Made by a program: the position numbers and the translations under genes. A DNA stretch of 64,000 nucleotides, taken from Halocaridina rubra. Lineage: Eukaryota; Arthropoda; Malacostraca; Decapoda; Atyidae. This document shows positions 37,536 through 50,127 of the stretch, one piece after another; within the stretch, counting starts at the first letter, position 1, and every line of letters begins with the position of its first letter. The notes under the pieces are model-generated. The model did not search any database and was not told the DNA's origin. It worked only from the letters and a program-made list of their open reading frames with translations. The stretch is from positions 2,501 through 66,500 of the forward strand of contig JAXCGZ010021089.1 of assembly GCA_037179515.1 (NCBI GenBank), given 5' to 3'.

Positions 37536-40500
37536 CTATCTTGGTGGAGGGTATTGTCTGATGCTAGATGTTGCGGGGGCACCAGTTTTCCGTCGAATCT
37601 CTGAAAAAGAATCACATTCCAGGATGTAGTGTAGCAGTGGATGTGGTGAGGCTACCTGGCAAAAGGTGCATTCCTTGATGATATTCTCTACTATTTGCCA
37701 GGTGCACTTGTACCCGAGTCTCAGACGGTACACATTGACCTCAGTGCTTCGTCGAAGGCTCTTCGGCAGGGTGATACGCCGAAGATCAGTGGTGGCTTTG
37801 TACCACCAGGTGGAGGGGGAGCCAATGTCTGTGCACAGGTTGTGTTTAGTTATTAAGGTGTTAAGGAGTGACTTGGTGGCTTTATTTTTAATCTGTTGCA
37901 TCCCAGGAGACAGAGATATCTGGATTTCTGCTCTGAGAGTGGCTTGTTTGGCGGCTTGATCGGCTTCCTCATTTCCCTTGATGCCGACGTGGCTGGGAAT
38001 CCAGGCAAGAGTGATGGCTTTTCCAAGGCTGGTTATCCTGTGGTAGTGGCTGAGGATGGTCGTGATGATGCGAATATTGTCTCTGAGGAGTGGCTTCTTG
38101 ATGGCCTGTAAGGCGCCTTTAGAATCAGAGAGAATAAAGGCATGGTTAGCTTCTTGCTGGATGAAGCAGTCAAGGGCGTTGGCTATGGCCACAAGCTCAG
38201 TCTGGAGCGATGAGCAGGAGTTTGACAGTCTCCAGGATAGGACGTGGTTTCCAGTGATGAAGGCGGCGGCTGAGGCTCCAGTATCTTGGTTTACTGAACC
38301 TTCAGTGTAGTAGACTTGAGAGTTTGGCCTGCTCCAGCTCTGTATTTTGTCCTTATATATGTTTTTAAGGACAAGCGGATTTACCAAGCTTTTGGGGTTG
38401 TCAGGGAGCTCGATCTTTATATCGAGTAGTTGGTCATTCCATGGGGGTGGGCATCTGTATTCAGGAAGCGGTGTGTCTTGTATCTTGGCTAGGATGCTCT
38501 CCCAGACTGGCAGTGCTTGCAGGCTAGCGCAGACCTTGGCTGCCCAGGTTCTAGGATGGTGGTTGGGCTGGCGATTGAGGGCTAGATGGAGATTTGTGCC
38601 AGCTAGGCATTTATGTTGGGCAGTGGTGGTTTTGGCCACAAGGAGGGTCAGTCTTTGCTGAGCTCTGAGTTTGAGTGGAATGAGTCCCGATTCCATCTGG
38701 AGGTTTTCTCTCTTGGTCCACATGGGGGCTCCTAGCATGGTACGTGTGGCGTTGTTTTGAATTACTTCTATTTTGTCCCACTGTCGGTCTTTTAGTAACC
38801 AGAGTGTGGGACAAGCATAGTCAATGAGGCTGCGTATGGCTTGTACATAGAAGGTTCTGAGGACATAAAATGATGCACCATCATTTGATGCACCATCGCT
38901 TGTCGCTGGCTGCACCTGTCGCGCAAGTATTGAATTTCTGGTCCAAAGGTTAGTCCTTGGTCGATGATTACACCCAGGTATTGGTGTTTGGTAACCCAGT
39001 CCACAGGTTCATTACCTATGACCAGATTAGTGTCTGGTCTCCACTGGTGGATGGGAAGGGCCTTGGTTTTGCGGGCATTGATTCTTACTCCAAGGGAGAT
39101 GGAGGCTCGGTGAATCTTGGTGAGGCAGCGCTGTGTCTTGTTAGAGTTTCTGTGTCCTATTGTGACAAGGGCAAAGTCGTCCGCATAGTTGAAGAGTTTG
39201 GCTCCATGCGGTAGTGCGATGTGCATGAGTTTTTCCATGAGACAATTAAATAGGAAGGGGCTAAGGATTCCACCTTGGGGGGTCCCATTTTCGTGGTTTT
39301 TGTAGGTGGAGTAGTGCCCATCTACTTTGACTCGTGCACTACGATTTTGTAGACTCTGCTTGATCCACGAGAGAAGGTTACCTTTGATCTGCTTGGATAC
39401 GAGAGCAGAGAGTATTGCCGGCACATTGGCTAGTTCAAAGGCCTTCTCTAGGTCTAGAAAAACGATGTAACCACGGCTGTTGTTGAGAAATGATAGCATG
39501 GAGGCTATGCATTCTGAGGTGCCTAAGCCAGGCTGGTAGGCAAACATGTTTTCTGGGAAGGGTGGGCATTTCCAGCGGACTCTGTTAAGTACCATCTTTT
39601 CTGCCGTCTTGCTCAGGCAGCTTAGGAGGGAGATGGGGCGAGGGTTGTCAGGGTCCTGTGGTTTTGGGATGGGCTGAATGTCTGCTCTGTTCCATGAGGC
39701 TGGTCTGATTCTTCGTGTGTATGTCAAATTGATCAGAGAGAGTAGAGCAAGCTCCCCTTGGGGCCCCATTTTTTGGATCATTGTGTATGTTATTCTGTCG
39801 GCACCTGGGGCTGTGTTCTTAGAGCTTTTGCTTACTCTTAGTAGCTCAGTCAGGGAGAATGGAGCATCTGTTTCATCTTCAGTGTTGATGGCCTCTTCTA
39901 TTTCTTCCCATCTTGCAGTGGTGAGGTCCTGGAGTGTTGCTCTGGTGGTGATGGGGAGCTGGTTAGAGCTTGCTCTATCCGTGAATTTGATGGCGAGTTC
40001 TTCTGCTGCCCTGCTAGGATCCCTGTGGGGGGTGATTTTAGGAGGTTTTCCTTTAGCAAAGGAGTTGATGCTCCTCCACATCTGGCCCACAGAGGTGTGA
40101 GCATCTAGGTTGGAACACCACTCTAGCCATTTATTCCTCTTGATGTTGCGAGTCTCTTCATGGACATGTTGTTTGACTGCCTGGAGAGTGCGGTAGGAGT
40201 CTTCGGTGCGACGTTTCCTGTGCATTTTCCGAATGACGTTGAGCCGGTGGTTGAGTTCTTTAACTCTGTCACAGTAATACCATCTGTCCCGATGAGTGGT
40301 GTGTTGTGGTTTGCAGAGGGATATGGAGGAGTTTGCTGCAGCTTGCAGGGCATTGACTAGCTCGGCCTCTGCTTGGTCGATGTCTTCAGATGGTACGTAG
40401 GCTGAAAACCAATTGCTGAGGTGCTCCTGGAATCGGCCCCAGTCGGCCTTCTTGAAATTCCATCGAAGGGGAGGAGCAGGGATTTGGAAGATTTCAGGAA

Positions 40501-41230
40501 TTGGCAGTGTGAGATGGATCCCATAGTGGTCGCTTGTGACCAGGGGATGAACTCTCCATGTGGCGTCCTGCTTTAGGGAATTGGAGACAAAGGTGAGGTC
40601 CAGTATTCCACCTCTGTCGTGTGTTGGCTCATGATCGTTGAGCAGGGAGACATCTTCTTGGTCATTCAGCAGGCTCATGATGTGTCTGCCTGCAGCACAG
40701 GGGCGCTCATACCTGAATCTTGGGTGGTGCGCGTTGAAGTCGCCTCCTATTACCAAGTCACGATGACTGGTTAGCCCGAAGAGGGTAGTCAGGTCTAAGC
40801 TACCTTTCCGTGGTCTGTAAATGTTGTACAGGTCTATGCAGCTGCCTTGAAGTTGGATGTTAACAGCGAGGACGTCGACATCTTCGCCACAGTAGACCGG
40901 TCGGGTTATTTCCTTTGCTAATAGGTTTTTCCTGATGAAGGTGGCGCTGCCTCTGTTCTCCCCTGGAGACCAGTGCTGGTAGAATCCATTGTATCCTGAG
41001 ATTTTTGGAGGGTGTTGCTCTGTGCACAGGGTTTCTTGAACCATGATGACATCAATGTTGTCAGTCTTGGCTATGCCTTCAAGATGTTGTACCTTGTGTC
41101 TGAGACCCTGGGCGTTCCAGTGTAGGATCCCGAGATTAGACATCTTGATGATTTGAGGAGGTGGAGGTGGTAGGAGTGGTGGGTTGTTGAGGCTGCTGGT
41201 GGGTTCTGGAGACGAGGGCGTTGGCGACAA
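37536..41230 (-). pseudogene. LINE ORF2: endonuclease, RT, RNase H, one frameshift
   Basis: 41230-38792 carries EN (ILHWNAQGLRHKV; VQETLC; IGGDFNAHHPRF; LDLTFVSN; TSDHYGIHL) and RT (TAPGADRITYTM; FLDLEKAFELA; NGTPQGGILSP; catalytic NYADDFALV). At about 38870-38900 a short duplicated GATGCACCATC block shifts the frame. 38915-37536 carries the rest of RT and an RNase H with YTEGSV, ELVAIANAL, ILSDSKGAL and PSHVGIKGNEEAD. The first RNase H catalytic residue is Glu, not the usual Asp. The start may be the ATG at 41230 or at 41143 (MSNLGILHWN). Confidence 0.85.
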
Positions 41231-41425
41231 CGGAGTGGGCTACTTCGACGACTTGATTGTAGGCATCTTGGGAGGTGGCTCTGGTATCGAGGAGTCGGAC
41301 GGCTGCCTGTACGGCTTGAATGAGAAGGTTGGTGAGCTCGTTTACTGTGAAGAGGGTTTGCTGTTTGGAAGAGGAGGCAGAGGAAGGTGTCTGGATAGGC
41401 TGTTTAGGTATGGGGGTGTGGGAGT

Positions 41426-42646
41426 TTAGTCTAGGGTCCCAGGACCTAGTGTGGTGAGTGGGTGTGTGGGTGTGGTCTGAGTGTTCTGGGTGTTACGTGT
41501 GACTGCATTGTGTGTTTGGGTGTTGCGTGGGGTGGAGGTGTTGGTGTGAGTGTTGCGTGTGGGGTTGATGGGAGTGTGAGTGTTGTTTGGGGGGATGGTA
41601 GGAGTGTGAGTGTTGTGTGATGGGGTGGATGGAGTTGGTGTGGGGGTGGAAGCTGTAGGAGGTGTGATCTGTGTGTTAGGAGCTGGGTTGGTGTAGTGTG
41701 GTGGGTTTTGGTTGGGGAGGTTAGGTGTGAGTGGGGCAGGAGGGGGCATTTGCCAAGGATTGGAGGTGGGGGGAGGAGCTGGGGTGAAGTTGGGGGTGGT
41801 GTGATTGGTGACAGGGGCAGAAGGAGGGGTTCTTTGAGGAATCCTCTTCAGCCTTTCTGGGCAGCGGTTGTTCCATGCGTGATGGTTCCCTTTGCAGTTC
41901 GGGCACTTGGCAACTGTTGCTTCTTTTGCCTTGAATTTTGTAAGGCAGCGGTCGGTGGAGTGTTTCCCACTGCAGATTCCACATCTCTCTGGGAAATGGC
42001 AAGTATTCCTGTGGTGCCCAAATCTTTAGCACCGGAAACATCTTAGGGGTTCTGGGGTGTACTCTCTTATGTAGAACTTGCCCCAGATGCCGAGGTTTAC
42101 TTGTGAAGGGGGTGGACCACAGATGTGGATCAGAACCTGCTTTGATGGAACGGTTTGGCCCTCTATTTTGGAGGAGCAACGTGAGGCAGCCATAATGTAC
42201 GTTTGCTTGGTCAGAAGGTCAACTGACCAAGCAACAGGGAAGCCAATGACTATGTATTTTCTTATTTTTAGTGCAGGGTTCAACTCTATCAAGTGTGGTG
42301 AGCCTAGGCTGCGGATCTTCTTTGCGGCTTCTGCTGAGGCTGGGTGGATAATGAAGTCACCCTGTACGTTAGGCTTTATTTTGCAGCCATGCTCGGTGAG
42401 TTGGTCTTCCAACTCTCTGATGAGGTCATATGCCTCTTTCATGGAAGGAGCCTCAACTTTGAACTTGGAAATGGGCTCTCTATCAGACTTCGGGGCTGGG
42501 GGGGGAACTGGGGCAGCAGCACTCTCATGGCTACTGTTAGAGGCTGTCCTTGCCCTCTTCTTTCCCACAACCGTCCACCCCTCTTGAGGGGGGTCGAGTT
42601 CCATTCCCCCCTCTGGGGGGGAAGCAAGAGAAGCGGCTGAGGCCAT
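41426..42646 (-). pseudogene. LINE ORF1 with CCHC knuckles, one stop
   Basis: From the ATG at 42646 (MASAASLASPP). A basic region (VVGKKRARTASN) comes first. An RNA-binding-like fold follows at residues ~55-200 (SMKEAYDLIRELEDQL; GDFIIHPASAEAAKKI; VIGFPVAWSVDLL). Three Cys/His knuckles come next (CFRC, a TAA at 42026-42028, RFGHHRNTC; CGICSGKHSTDRC; CPNCKGNHHAWNNRC). The stop falls inside the first knuckle and looks like a single CAA-to-TAA change. The C-terminal ~170 residues are Thr/Pro/Asn-rich with repeated NTHT motifs. Such nucleocapsid-like ORF1 proteins coat the LINE RNA. Confidence 0.82.
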
Positions 42647-42779
42647 GACTAGCAACTAGTCATAGATATCACAGATTTCACTATTTATATGTTATTTGCA
42701 CTGTTTGTCAATTTGATTAATGCAGTATAGGGGCCTTATGGCTTGATCACTTCACTTAATTGCAACACTACAACACTTA

Positions 42780-43686
42780 ATCACTTATACAGTCTTCTAT
42801 CTTTCTTCCCAACTCTCGTGGGAGAGGGAAGTGAAAACAGAGATTTGCTCAGGACACAATAATGTGTGTTCAATTAAACAAAAAAACACAAGCACAAGAA
42901 AACAACAAAATAAGGCAATCTTTCTGTTTCTCTCTTTGGCTCTCGTGAGAGAGGAAGAAAAGAAAACAGATATACTTAGGTTATATATCCTTGTGAAGAC
43001 TTCCCCCTCAGGTTAGGGATGGAGTGGAGGAGGTGAAGTTCACTTTGTTGGTAGGAAGAGGCTTCAACTACCTATCACAAAAGATATAAAAACAATTAGA
43101 AGCCTGAACACTTTCTATTTCCCTTCTCTTCCCAACTCTTATAAAAGAGAGAGAAGAGCAGGCAAAATTACTTAGAGTATATCACACACACAGTCACTTG
43201 TTTTCACTAAAACACAATAATGTGTGTTCAATTAGACAAAAGAACAAAACAGCACAAAAATTCAACAAAACAAGGCAATCTTTCTGTTTCTCTCTTTGGC
43301 TCTCGTGAGAGAGGAAGAAAAGAAAACAGATATACTTAGGTTATATTTCCTTGTGGAAGCTTCCACCTCAGACAGGGATGGAGTGGAGGAGGCGAAGAGG
43401 CTTCAATTACCTATCACAATAGATATAAAAACAAATTAGAAACCTGAACACTTTCTATTTTCCTTTTCTTCCCGACTCTTATAAAAGAGAGAGAAGGGCA
43501 GGAAAAATTATTTTGGGTATATCACACACACAGTCACTTGTTTTCACTAAAACAAAAATCGGGAACACAAAACAAAACAAAACAAAAGCAGTCTTTGCTT
43601 CTTTTTCTGGCTCTCGTGAGAGAGGAGGAAAAGAGGACAGAGATACTTCTGCAGGTCCTATCACTACTGGAGCTGGAACCAGACTG
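42780..43686 (-). repeat. LINE 5' UTR with 358-bp tandem repeats
   Basis: AATAATGTGTGTTCAATTA recurs at 42858 and 43216 (358-bp period). GGCTCTCGTGAGAGAGG recurs three times, near 42940, 43300 and 43610; the third unit is diverged. The GGCTCTCGTGAGAG block is partly self-complementary. Tandem monomers in a LINE 5' UTR commonly carry promoter activity; that role here is inference. Confidence 0.8.
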
Positions 43687-44186
43687 AGTCCTGATCGGGG
43701 TAAAAAATGATTCATGTTTTCACATATGTAATGTGCTTATTTGGTTATTGTAATGCCCAAATGAGATTGGGAATTGAATTAAATGCGAAAATGAATCCAC
43801 GAGTGAGGTTGGGGAATCAGTAATATGAACATAGTGGCATTCAGATAGAATGAGTTCATTCCTAAGTATAGCAGATATAAGCTATAAGGTTGGATTCCTT
43901 TTAACCTTCTGTGGTGCATTGGTAGTGCCTTGACTTAGTAATCATAAGTCCTAGGTTCAAGTCCCGGTCAGGGTAAAAAATGATTCATGTTTTCACATAT
44001 GTAATGTGCTTATTTGGTTAATGTAATGCCCGAATGATATTGGGAATTGAATTAAATGCGAAAATGAATCCACGAGTGAGGTTGGGGAATCTGTAATATG
44101 AACATAGTGGCATTCATATAGAATGCGTTCATTCCTAAGTATAGCAGATATAAGCTATAAGGTTGGATTCCTTTTAACCTTCTGTG
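43687..44186 (+). repeat. tRNA-like 274-bp repeat, array C
   Basis: Resumes after the LINE with the duplicated AGTCCTGATC. One complete tRNA-like segment lies at 43905-43976 (A box slightly changed, GTGCATTGG). The start of another at 44178-44186 (CCTTCTGTG) is cut by CR1 copy 3. Spacing is again 273 bp. Confidence 0.88.
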
Positions 44187-45588
44187 ATTACCTAATTGTG
44201 ATTACCTAATTGTGTTTACGGGAATGAGCCCAAAGCTCGTATCTTCCCGTCTCCTCATCGGTTCCATTTTATACTTAGTCATACTTATCATACCTGTCCT
44301 TAAAACTATGGATTGAGATAGCATTAACTACCTCCTCGCTTAGCCAATTCCAATTATCAACTACTCTTACACTGAAAAAGTATTTTCTTACATCCTGCAA
44401 AGAAGTTTTCTTACAAAGCTTCAAACTATGACCTCTAGTTCTAGAGCCAGCCATATCAAAATATCGATCCCTATCCACTCTATCATAACCATGAAGGAAT
44501 TTAAAGACTGTCACCATATCCCCCCTCACTCTTCTAGCTTCGAGTGATGGTAAGTCTAATTCCCTCAGCCTCTCATCATAACTGAGATTGCGTATTTCTG
44601 GCACCAGTTTCGTGGCATGTCTTTGAACTTTTTCAAGCTAGCTTTTTCAAGTGCGAATTCCAAAAGGGGGCTGCATATTCGAGTTTTGACCTCACATAGG
44701 TTACATAAATATTTCTGAACATTTCCTTGTCCATGTGCCTGAAGGCTACCCTTACATTTGATAAGAATGCATATGCTGCCCTTACTATGCCATTTATATG
44801 TATTTCTGGAGACAAACCTGCCAGTATGTTTACTCCTAGATCTCTCTCATTTTCTGTCTCTTGAAGTTGTACTCCAGCCACCGAGTAGTCAAGCTTGGGC
44901 CTTCTTGCACTTGTACCCATTCTCATTACCTTACATTTTGAAGTATAGAATTTCATTAGCCACTTTTCTGACCCACCACTCATGCAGATTATTTAGATCC
45001 TCCTGAAGTTCTCTACCATTGTTCTCATTTTTTACTTTCTTCACAATCTTTGCATCATCTGCAAACATATTCATGAATGAATTTACAGACTCTGGTAGGT
45101 CATTTACATATACAAGGAACAAAAGTGGCCCTAAAACTGAACCCTGTGGAACTCCACTACTAACTCTTCTCCATTCAGACACTTGAATGTCTTACTCTAA
45201 CCCTCTGCTCCCTTCCTTCTAAGTAAGTTTTTATCCATTCCAAAACATTTCCACCTATTCTAGCCATTGCTTGCAGCTTCCTAATAAGTCTCCCTTGTGG
45301 AACAGTGTCAAACGCTTTCTGGAAGTCTAGGAATATGCAATCTGCCCAGCCCTCTCTTTCCTGTAAGATTCGGCTTACTTCATCATAAAATTCTAATAAG
45401 TTTGTTACTGTTGATCTACCTTCTCTGAAGCCATGTTGCCTCACTGACAAAAAGTTGAAGGATTCCAAGTGAAGAGAGATATGTTTCCTTAGTAGTTTCT
45501 CCAAAACTTTGCAAACTATGCTGGTCAAGGAAACTGGTCTGTAGTTCAGAGCCATATCCCTCCTTCCCTTTTTGAAGATATGTATGTG
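44187..45588 (-). mobile_element. CR1-like element, copy 3 (3' part, first of a tandem set)
   Basis: Minus orientation, beginning at its 3' tail with two ATTACCTAATTGTG units. It runs back through the RT C-terminus and core and stops in the RT N-terminal region at GAAGATA (45580). That is the exact point where copy 4 also stops. It carries a 12-bp deletion at CAAGCTAGCTTTTTC, shared with copy 4. Confidence 0.88.
44275..45555 (-). pseudogene. CR1 ORF2 RT fragment, copy 3
   Basis: Four overlapping frames together give the RT from NYRPVSLTS through FLDFQKAFDTVPQ, GVPQGSVLGP and MFADDAK to the C-terminal WNWLSEEV. Frameshifts lie at 45180 (a five-base change also seen in copy 2), 44960 and 44635. 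Confidence 0.8.
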
Positions 45589-47228
45589 ATTACCTAATTG
45601 TGTTTACGGGAAAGAGCCCAAAGCTCGTATCTTCCTGTCTCCTCATCGGTTCCATTTTATACTTAGTGATACTTATCATACCTGTCCTTAAAACTATGGA
45701 TTGAGATAGCATTAACTACCTCCTCGCTTAGCCAATTCCAATTATCAACTACTCTTATACTGAAAAAGTATTTCCTTACATCCTGCAAAGAAGTTTTCTT
45801 ACGAAGCTTCAAACTATGACCTCTAGTTCTAGAGCCAGCCATATCAAAATATCGATCCCTATCCACTCTATCATAACCATGAAGGAATTTAAAAACTGTC
45901 ACCATATCCCCCCTCACTCTTCTAGCTTCGAGTGATGGTAAGTCTAATTCCCTCAGCCTCTCATCATAACTGAGATTGCGTATTTCTGGCACCAGTTTCG
46001 TGGCATGTCTTTGAACTTTTTCAAGCTAGCTTTTTCAAGTGTGGATTCCAAAAGGGGGCTGCATATTCGAGTTTTGGCCTCACATAGGTTACATAAATAT
46101 TTCTGAACATTTCCTTGTCCATGTGCCTGAAGGCTACCCTTACATTTGATAAGAATTGCATATGCTGCCCTTACTATGCCATTTATATGTATTGCTGGAG
46201 ACAAATCTGCCAGTATGTTTACTCCTAGATCTCTCTCATTTTCTGTCTCTTGAAGTTGTACTCCAGCCACCGAGTAGTCAAGCTTGGGCCTTCTTGCACT
46301 TGTACCCATTCTCATTACCTTATTCGAGTTTTGGCCTCACATAGGTTACATAAATATTTCTGAACATTTCCTTGTCCATGTGCCTGAAGGCTACCCTTAC
46401 ATTTGATAAGAATGCATATGCTGCCCTTACTATGCCATTTATATGTATTTCTGGAGACAAATCTGCCAGTATGTTTACTCCTAGATCTCTCTCATTTTCT
46501 GTCTCTTGAAGTTGTACTCCAGCCACCGAGTAGTCAAGCTTGGGCCTTCTTGCACTTGTACCCATTCTCATTACCTTACATTTTGAAGTATTGAATTTCA
46601 TTAGCCACTTTTCTGACCACTCATGCAGATTATTTAGATCCTCCTGAAGTTATCTACCATTGTTCTCGTTTTTTACTTTCTTCACAATCTTTGCATCATC
46701 TGCAAACATATTCATGAATGAATTTACAGACTCTGGTAGGTCATTTACATATACAAGGAACAAAAGTGGCCCTAAAACTGAACCCTGTGGAACTCCACTA
46801 CTAACTCTTCTACATTCAGACACTGAGTGTCTTACTCTAACCCTCTGTTCCCTTCCTTCTAAGTAAGTTTTTATCCATTCCAAAACATTTCCACCTATTC
46901 TAGCCATTGATTGCAGCTTCCTAATAAGTCTCCCATGTGGAACAGTGTCAAACGCTTTCTGGAAGTCTAGGAATATGCAATCTGCCCAGCCCTCTCTTTC
47001 CTGTAAGATTTGGCTTACCTCATCATAAAATTCTAATAAGTTTGTTACTGTTGATCTACCTACTCTGAAGCCATGTTGCCTCACTGACAAAAAGTTGAAG
47101 GATTCCAAGTGAAGAGAGATATGTTTCCTTAGTAGTTTCTCCATAACTTTGCAAACTATGCTGGTCAAGGAAACTGGTCTATAGTTTAAAGCCGTATCCC
47201 TCCTTCCCTTTTTGAAGATATGTGTGTG
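45589..47228 (-). mobile_element. CR1-like element, copy 4 (tandem)
   Basis: Same limits as copy 3: its 3' tail starts at 45589 after TGTATGT, and it ends at GAAGATA (47220). It also contains the 250-bp duplication (46070-46320 and 46322-46570) seen in copy 2. RT frames at 45663-46315, 46320-46601 and 46650-47168 are broken by it. Confidence 0.88.
45663..47168 (-). pseudogene. CR1 ORF2 RT fragment, copy 4
   Basis: RT core from VCKVMEKLLRKH through FLDFQKAFDTVPH, GVPQGSVLGP and MFADDAK. It is followed by the duplicated thumb segment (two consecutive GTSARRPKLDYSVAG blocks) and the C-terminus. It cannot encode a working RT. Confidence 0.8.
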
Positions 47229-47302
47229 ATTGCCTAATTGTGTTTACGGGAAAGAGCCCAAAGCTCGTATCTTCCTGTCTCCTCATCGGTTCCATTTTAT
47301 AC

Positions 47303-50125
47303 TTAGTGATACTTATCATACCTGTCCTTAAAACTATGGATTGAGATAGCATTAACTACCTCCTCGCTTAGCCAATTCCAATTATCAACTACTCTTATAC
47401 TGAAAAAGTATTTCCTTACATCCTGCAAGGAAGTTTTCTTACGAAGCTTCAAACTATGACCTCTAGTTCTAGAGCCAGCCATATCAAAATATCGATCCCT
47501 ATCCACTCTATCATAACCATGAAGGAATTTAAAGACTGTCACCATATCCCCCCTCACTCTTCTAGCTTCGAGTGATGGTAAGTCTAATTCCCTCAGCCTC
47601 TCATCATAACTGAGATTGCGTATTTCTGGCACCAGTTTCGTGGCATGTCTTTGAACTTTTTCAAGCTTAGCTATGTGCTTTTTCAAGTGCGGATTCCAAA
47701 AGGGGGCTGCATATTCGAGTTTTGGCCTCACATAGGTTACATAAATATTTCTGAACATTTCCTTGTCCATGTGCCTGAAGGCTACCCTTACATTTAATAA
47801 GAATGCATATGCTGCCCTTACTATGCCATTTATATGTATTTCTGGAGACAAATCTGCCAGTATGTTTACTCCTAGATCTCTCTCATTTTCTGTCTCTTGA
47901 AGTTGTACTCCAGCCACCGAGTAGTCAAGCTTGGGCTTTCTTGCACTTGTACCCATTTTCATTACCTTACATTTTGAAGTATTGAATTTCATTAGCCACT
48001 TTTCTGACCACTCATGCAGATTATTTAGATCCTCCCGAAGTTCTCTACCATTGTTCTCGTTTTTTACTTTCTTCACAATCTTTGTATCATCTGCAAACAT
48101 ATTCATGAATGAATTTACAGACTCTGGTAGGTCATTTACATATACAAGGAACAAAAGTGGCCCTAAAACTGAACCCTGTGGAACTCCACTACTAACTCTT
48201 CTCCATTCAGACACTGAGTGTCTTACTCTAACCCTCTGTTCCCTTCCTTCTAAGTAAGTTTTTATCCATTCCAAAACATTTCCACCTATTCTAGCCATTG
48301 ATTGCAGCTTCCTAATAAGTCTCCCATGTGGAACAGTGTCAAACGCTTTCTGGAAGTCTAGGAATATGCAATCTGCCCAGCCCTCTCTTTCCTGTAAGAT
48401 TTGGCTTACCTCATCATAAAATTCTAATAAGTTTGTTACTGTTGATCTACCTTCTCTGAAGCCATGTTGCCTCACTGACAAAAAGTTGAAGGATTCCAAG
48501 TGAAGAGAGATATGTTTCCTTAGTAGTTTCTCCATAACTTTGCAAACTATGCTGGTCAAGGAAACTGGTCTATAGTTCAGAGCCGTATCCCTCCTTCCCT
48601 TTTTGAAGATAGGTATCACATTTGCTTGTTTCCAGCATCTTGGAATCTCCCCCGACTCCAGTGACTCCTTAAATATAATACGTAGTGCCACTGATATTGT
48701 GTTTGCGCATTTTTTATGCACATGAGGGGATATGTCATCAGGACCTGTAGCTTTATGAACATCTAAATCCATCAGCGCTTTGCATACCTCTGTGGCTGTA
48801 AGGTTGATGTTCTCTAATACCGGCCCTTGAGCTTCTATCACTGCAATCTGAGGGGGTGGGGTATTTTCTACTGTAAATACTGACTGAAACTCCTTGTTCA
48901 ATTCTTTGCAGATCTCTTCATCCGTCTCAGTGATGCTTCCATCCGCTCTCTTTAGCCTTAAAACCTGTTATTTTACCTTCAGTTTTCCTCTGATAAATCT
49001 GTGGAAAAGCTTGGGATTTTCTTTAGCCTTCCTGGTGATGTCCCTCTCATAGTCTCTCTCTGCCTCTCTCCTTTTACTTAGGTAGTCATTTCTTGCTCTT
49101 TTGTAGGTTTGCCAGGCATTCATGTTTTTTCTCCTCCTATGCCTTTTCCAGCATTTGTCTCTCCACTCCTTAGCTCTTTTACACCCATTATCGAACCATT
49201 TCTCTCTGGCATGATTTACACCTACTTTGGTGACAGGTATGCAGCAATCTACTATCTTCCCATATTTCCCACAAAAGATGTCATACATTTCTTGTACAGA
49301 TTTGTTGTAAAATAAGGTTCTCCAGTCAATAACTGCAAAAAGCTCATTCATTTTGATGTAATCTCCTTTCGGATAGTTCCTCCTCATGTCCTCAGTGCCT
49401 CTACTCTCAGGAAGAATATCTTCAATGATATACTCCATCAACAACACACAGTGGTCACTCTTTCCAATTGGTGGTTCATACTCAATATTTTCAATATCCA
49501 ACACATTATCTGTGAACACTAGATCAAGTAGTGATGGCTCATCTCCACCCCTGGCCCTTGTTGGTTCCATTACATGTTGGTGTAGGAAATTCCCTTGTAC
49601 GCAATCTAGGAATCTTGCCCCGAATGAGTCCTCACCACTGTGTGGGTCAAGATTTATCCAATCTAGCTCTTTATGATTAAAGTCTTCCATAATCAAAATC
49701 CTACATTTTTTTTCCCATGCCATGTTAACAACTGAGTTTATGACTTCAATAGTACCTATATGACTTTCCTCATAAACTTCAAGCCTATTTTGGTTCCTTG
49801 GTGGGTTGTATACAACAGTTATTATAATGCTCTCTGACCCTGTATTTATGCGAACAACAAGAAATTCCTTGAACTCACTTTCTATAGCCAAGTTTATTTC
49901 TTCAACTTGAATCCTTTCACTTATGAGCAGTGCTATCCCTCCACCAGTCCTCTCAGATCTTTCAACCCTTAGTATTCTGAAGCCCTTAGGAAAAACTGTG
50001 ACACTGTTTATGTCCTCACTCAACTTAGTCTCTGTAATTGCTACTATATCTGCCTTACTGTTGTGAATCCTATCTTTTAATTCTACTGCCTTACCAGCTA
50101 ATCCATCAGCATTTGTGTATAACAA
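47303..50125 (-). pseudogene. CR1 ORF2, copy 5, split by one TAA
   Basis: 50125-48968 is a 385-codon EN (MEDFNHKELDW has Glu for Gly in the GDFN motif). 48901-47303 is a 532-codon RT with no frameshift: ATGPDDISPH, FLDFQKAFDTVPH, GVPQGSVLGP and MFADDTK, to WNWLSEEV. They are in one frame, interrupted only by TAA at 48968-48970, the same codon as in copy 2. Of all copies this has the best-preserved RT. Confidence 0.85.
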
Positions 50126-50127
50126 TC

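Larger units (their letters stand above)
37218..43686 (-). mobile_element. I-group LINE with RNase H, inserted in a tRNA-like unit
   Basis: Minus orientation. It ends in 14 T on the plus strand (poly-A, 37218-37231), has a 3' UTR to 37535, ORF2 with EN, RT and RNase H, ORF1 with zinc knuckles, and a 5' UTR of tandem repeats. A 10-bp duplication brackets it. Base composition is clearly more GC-rich than the surroundings. The RNase H domain and CCHC ORF1 point to the I/LOA/R1 side of LINEs; clade not resolved. Confidence 0.88.

Noticed and set aside
41721..42179. 152-codon minus frame overlapping LINE ORF1
   Set aside because: It is in a different frame from the zinc-knuckle protein, which continues in frame through one stop.
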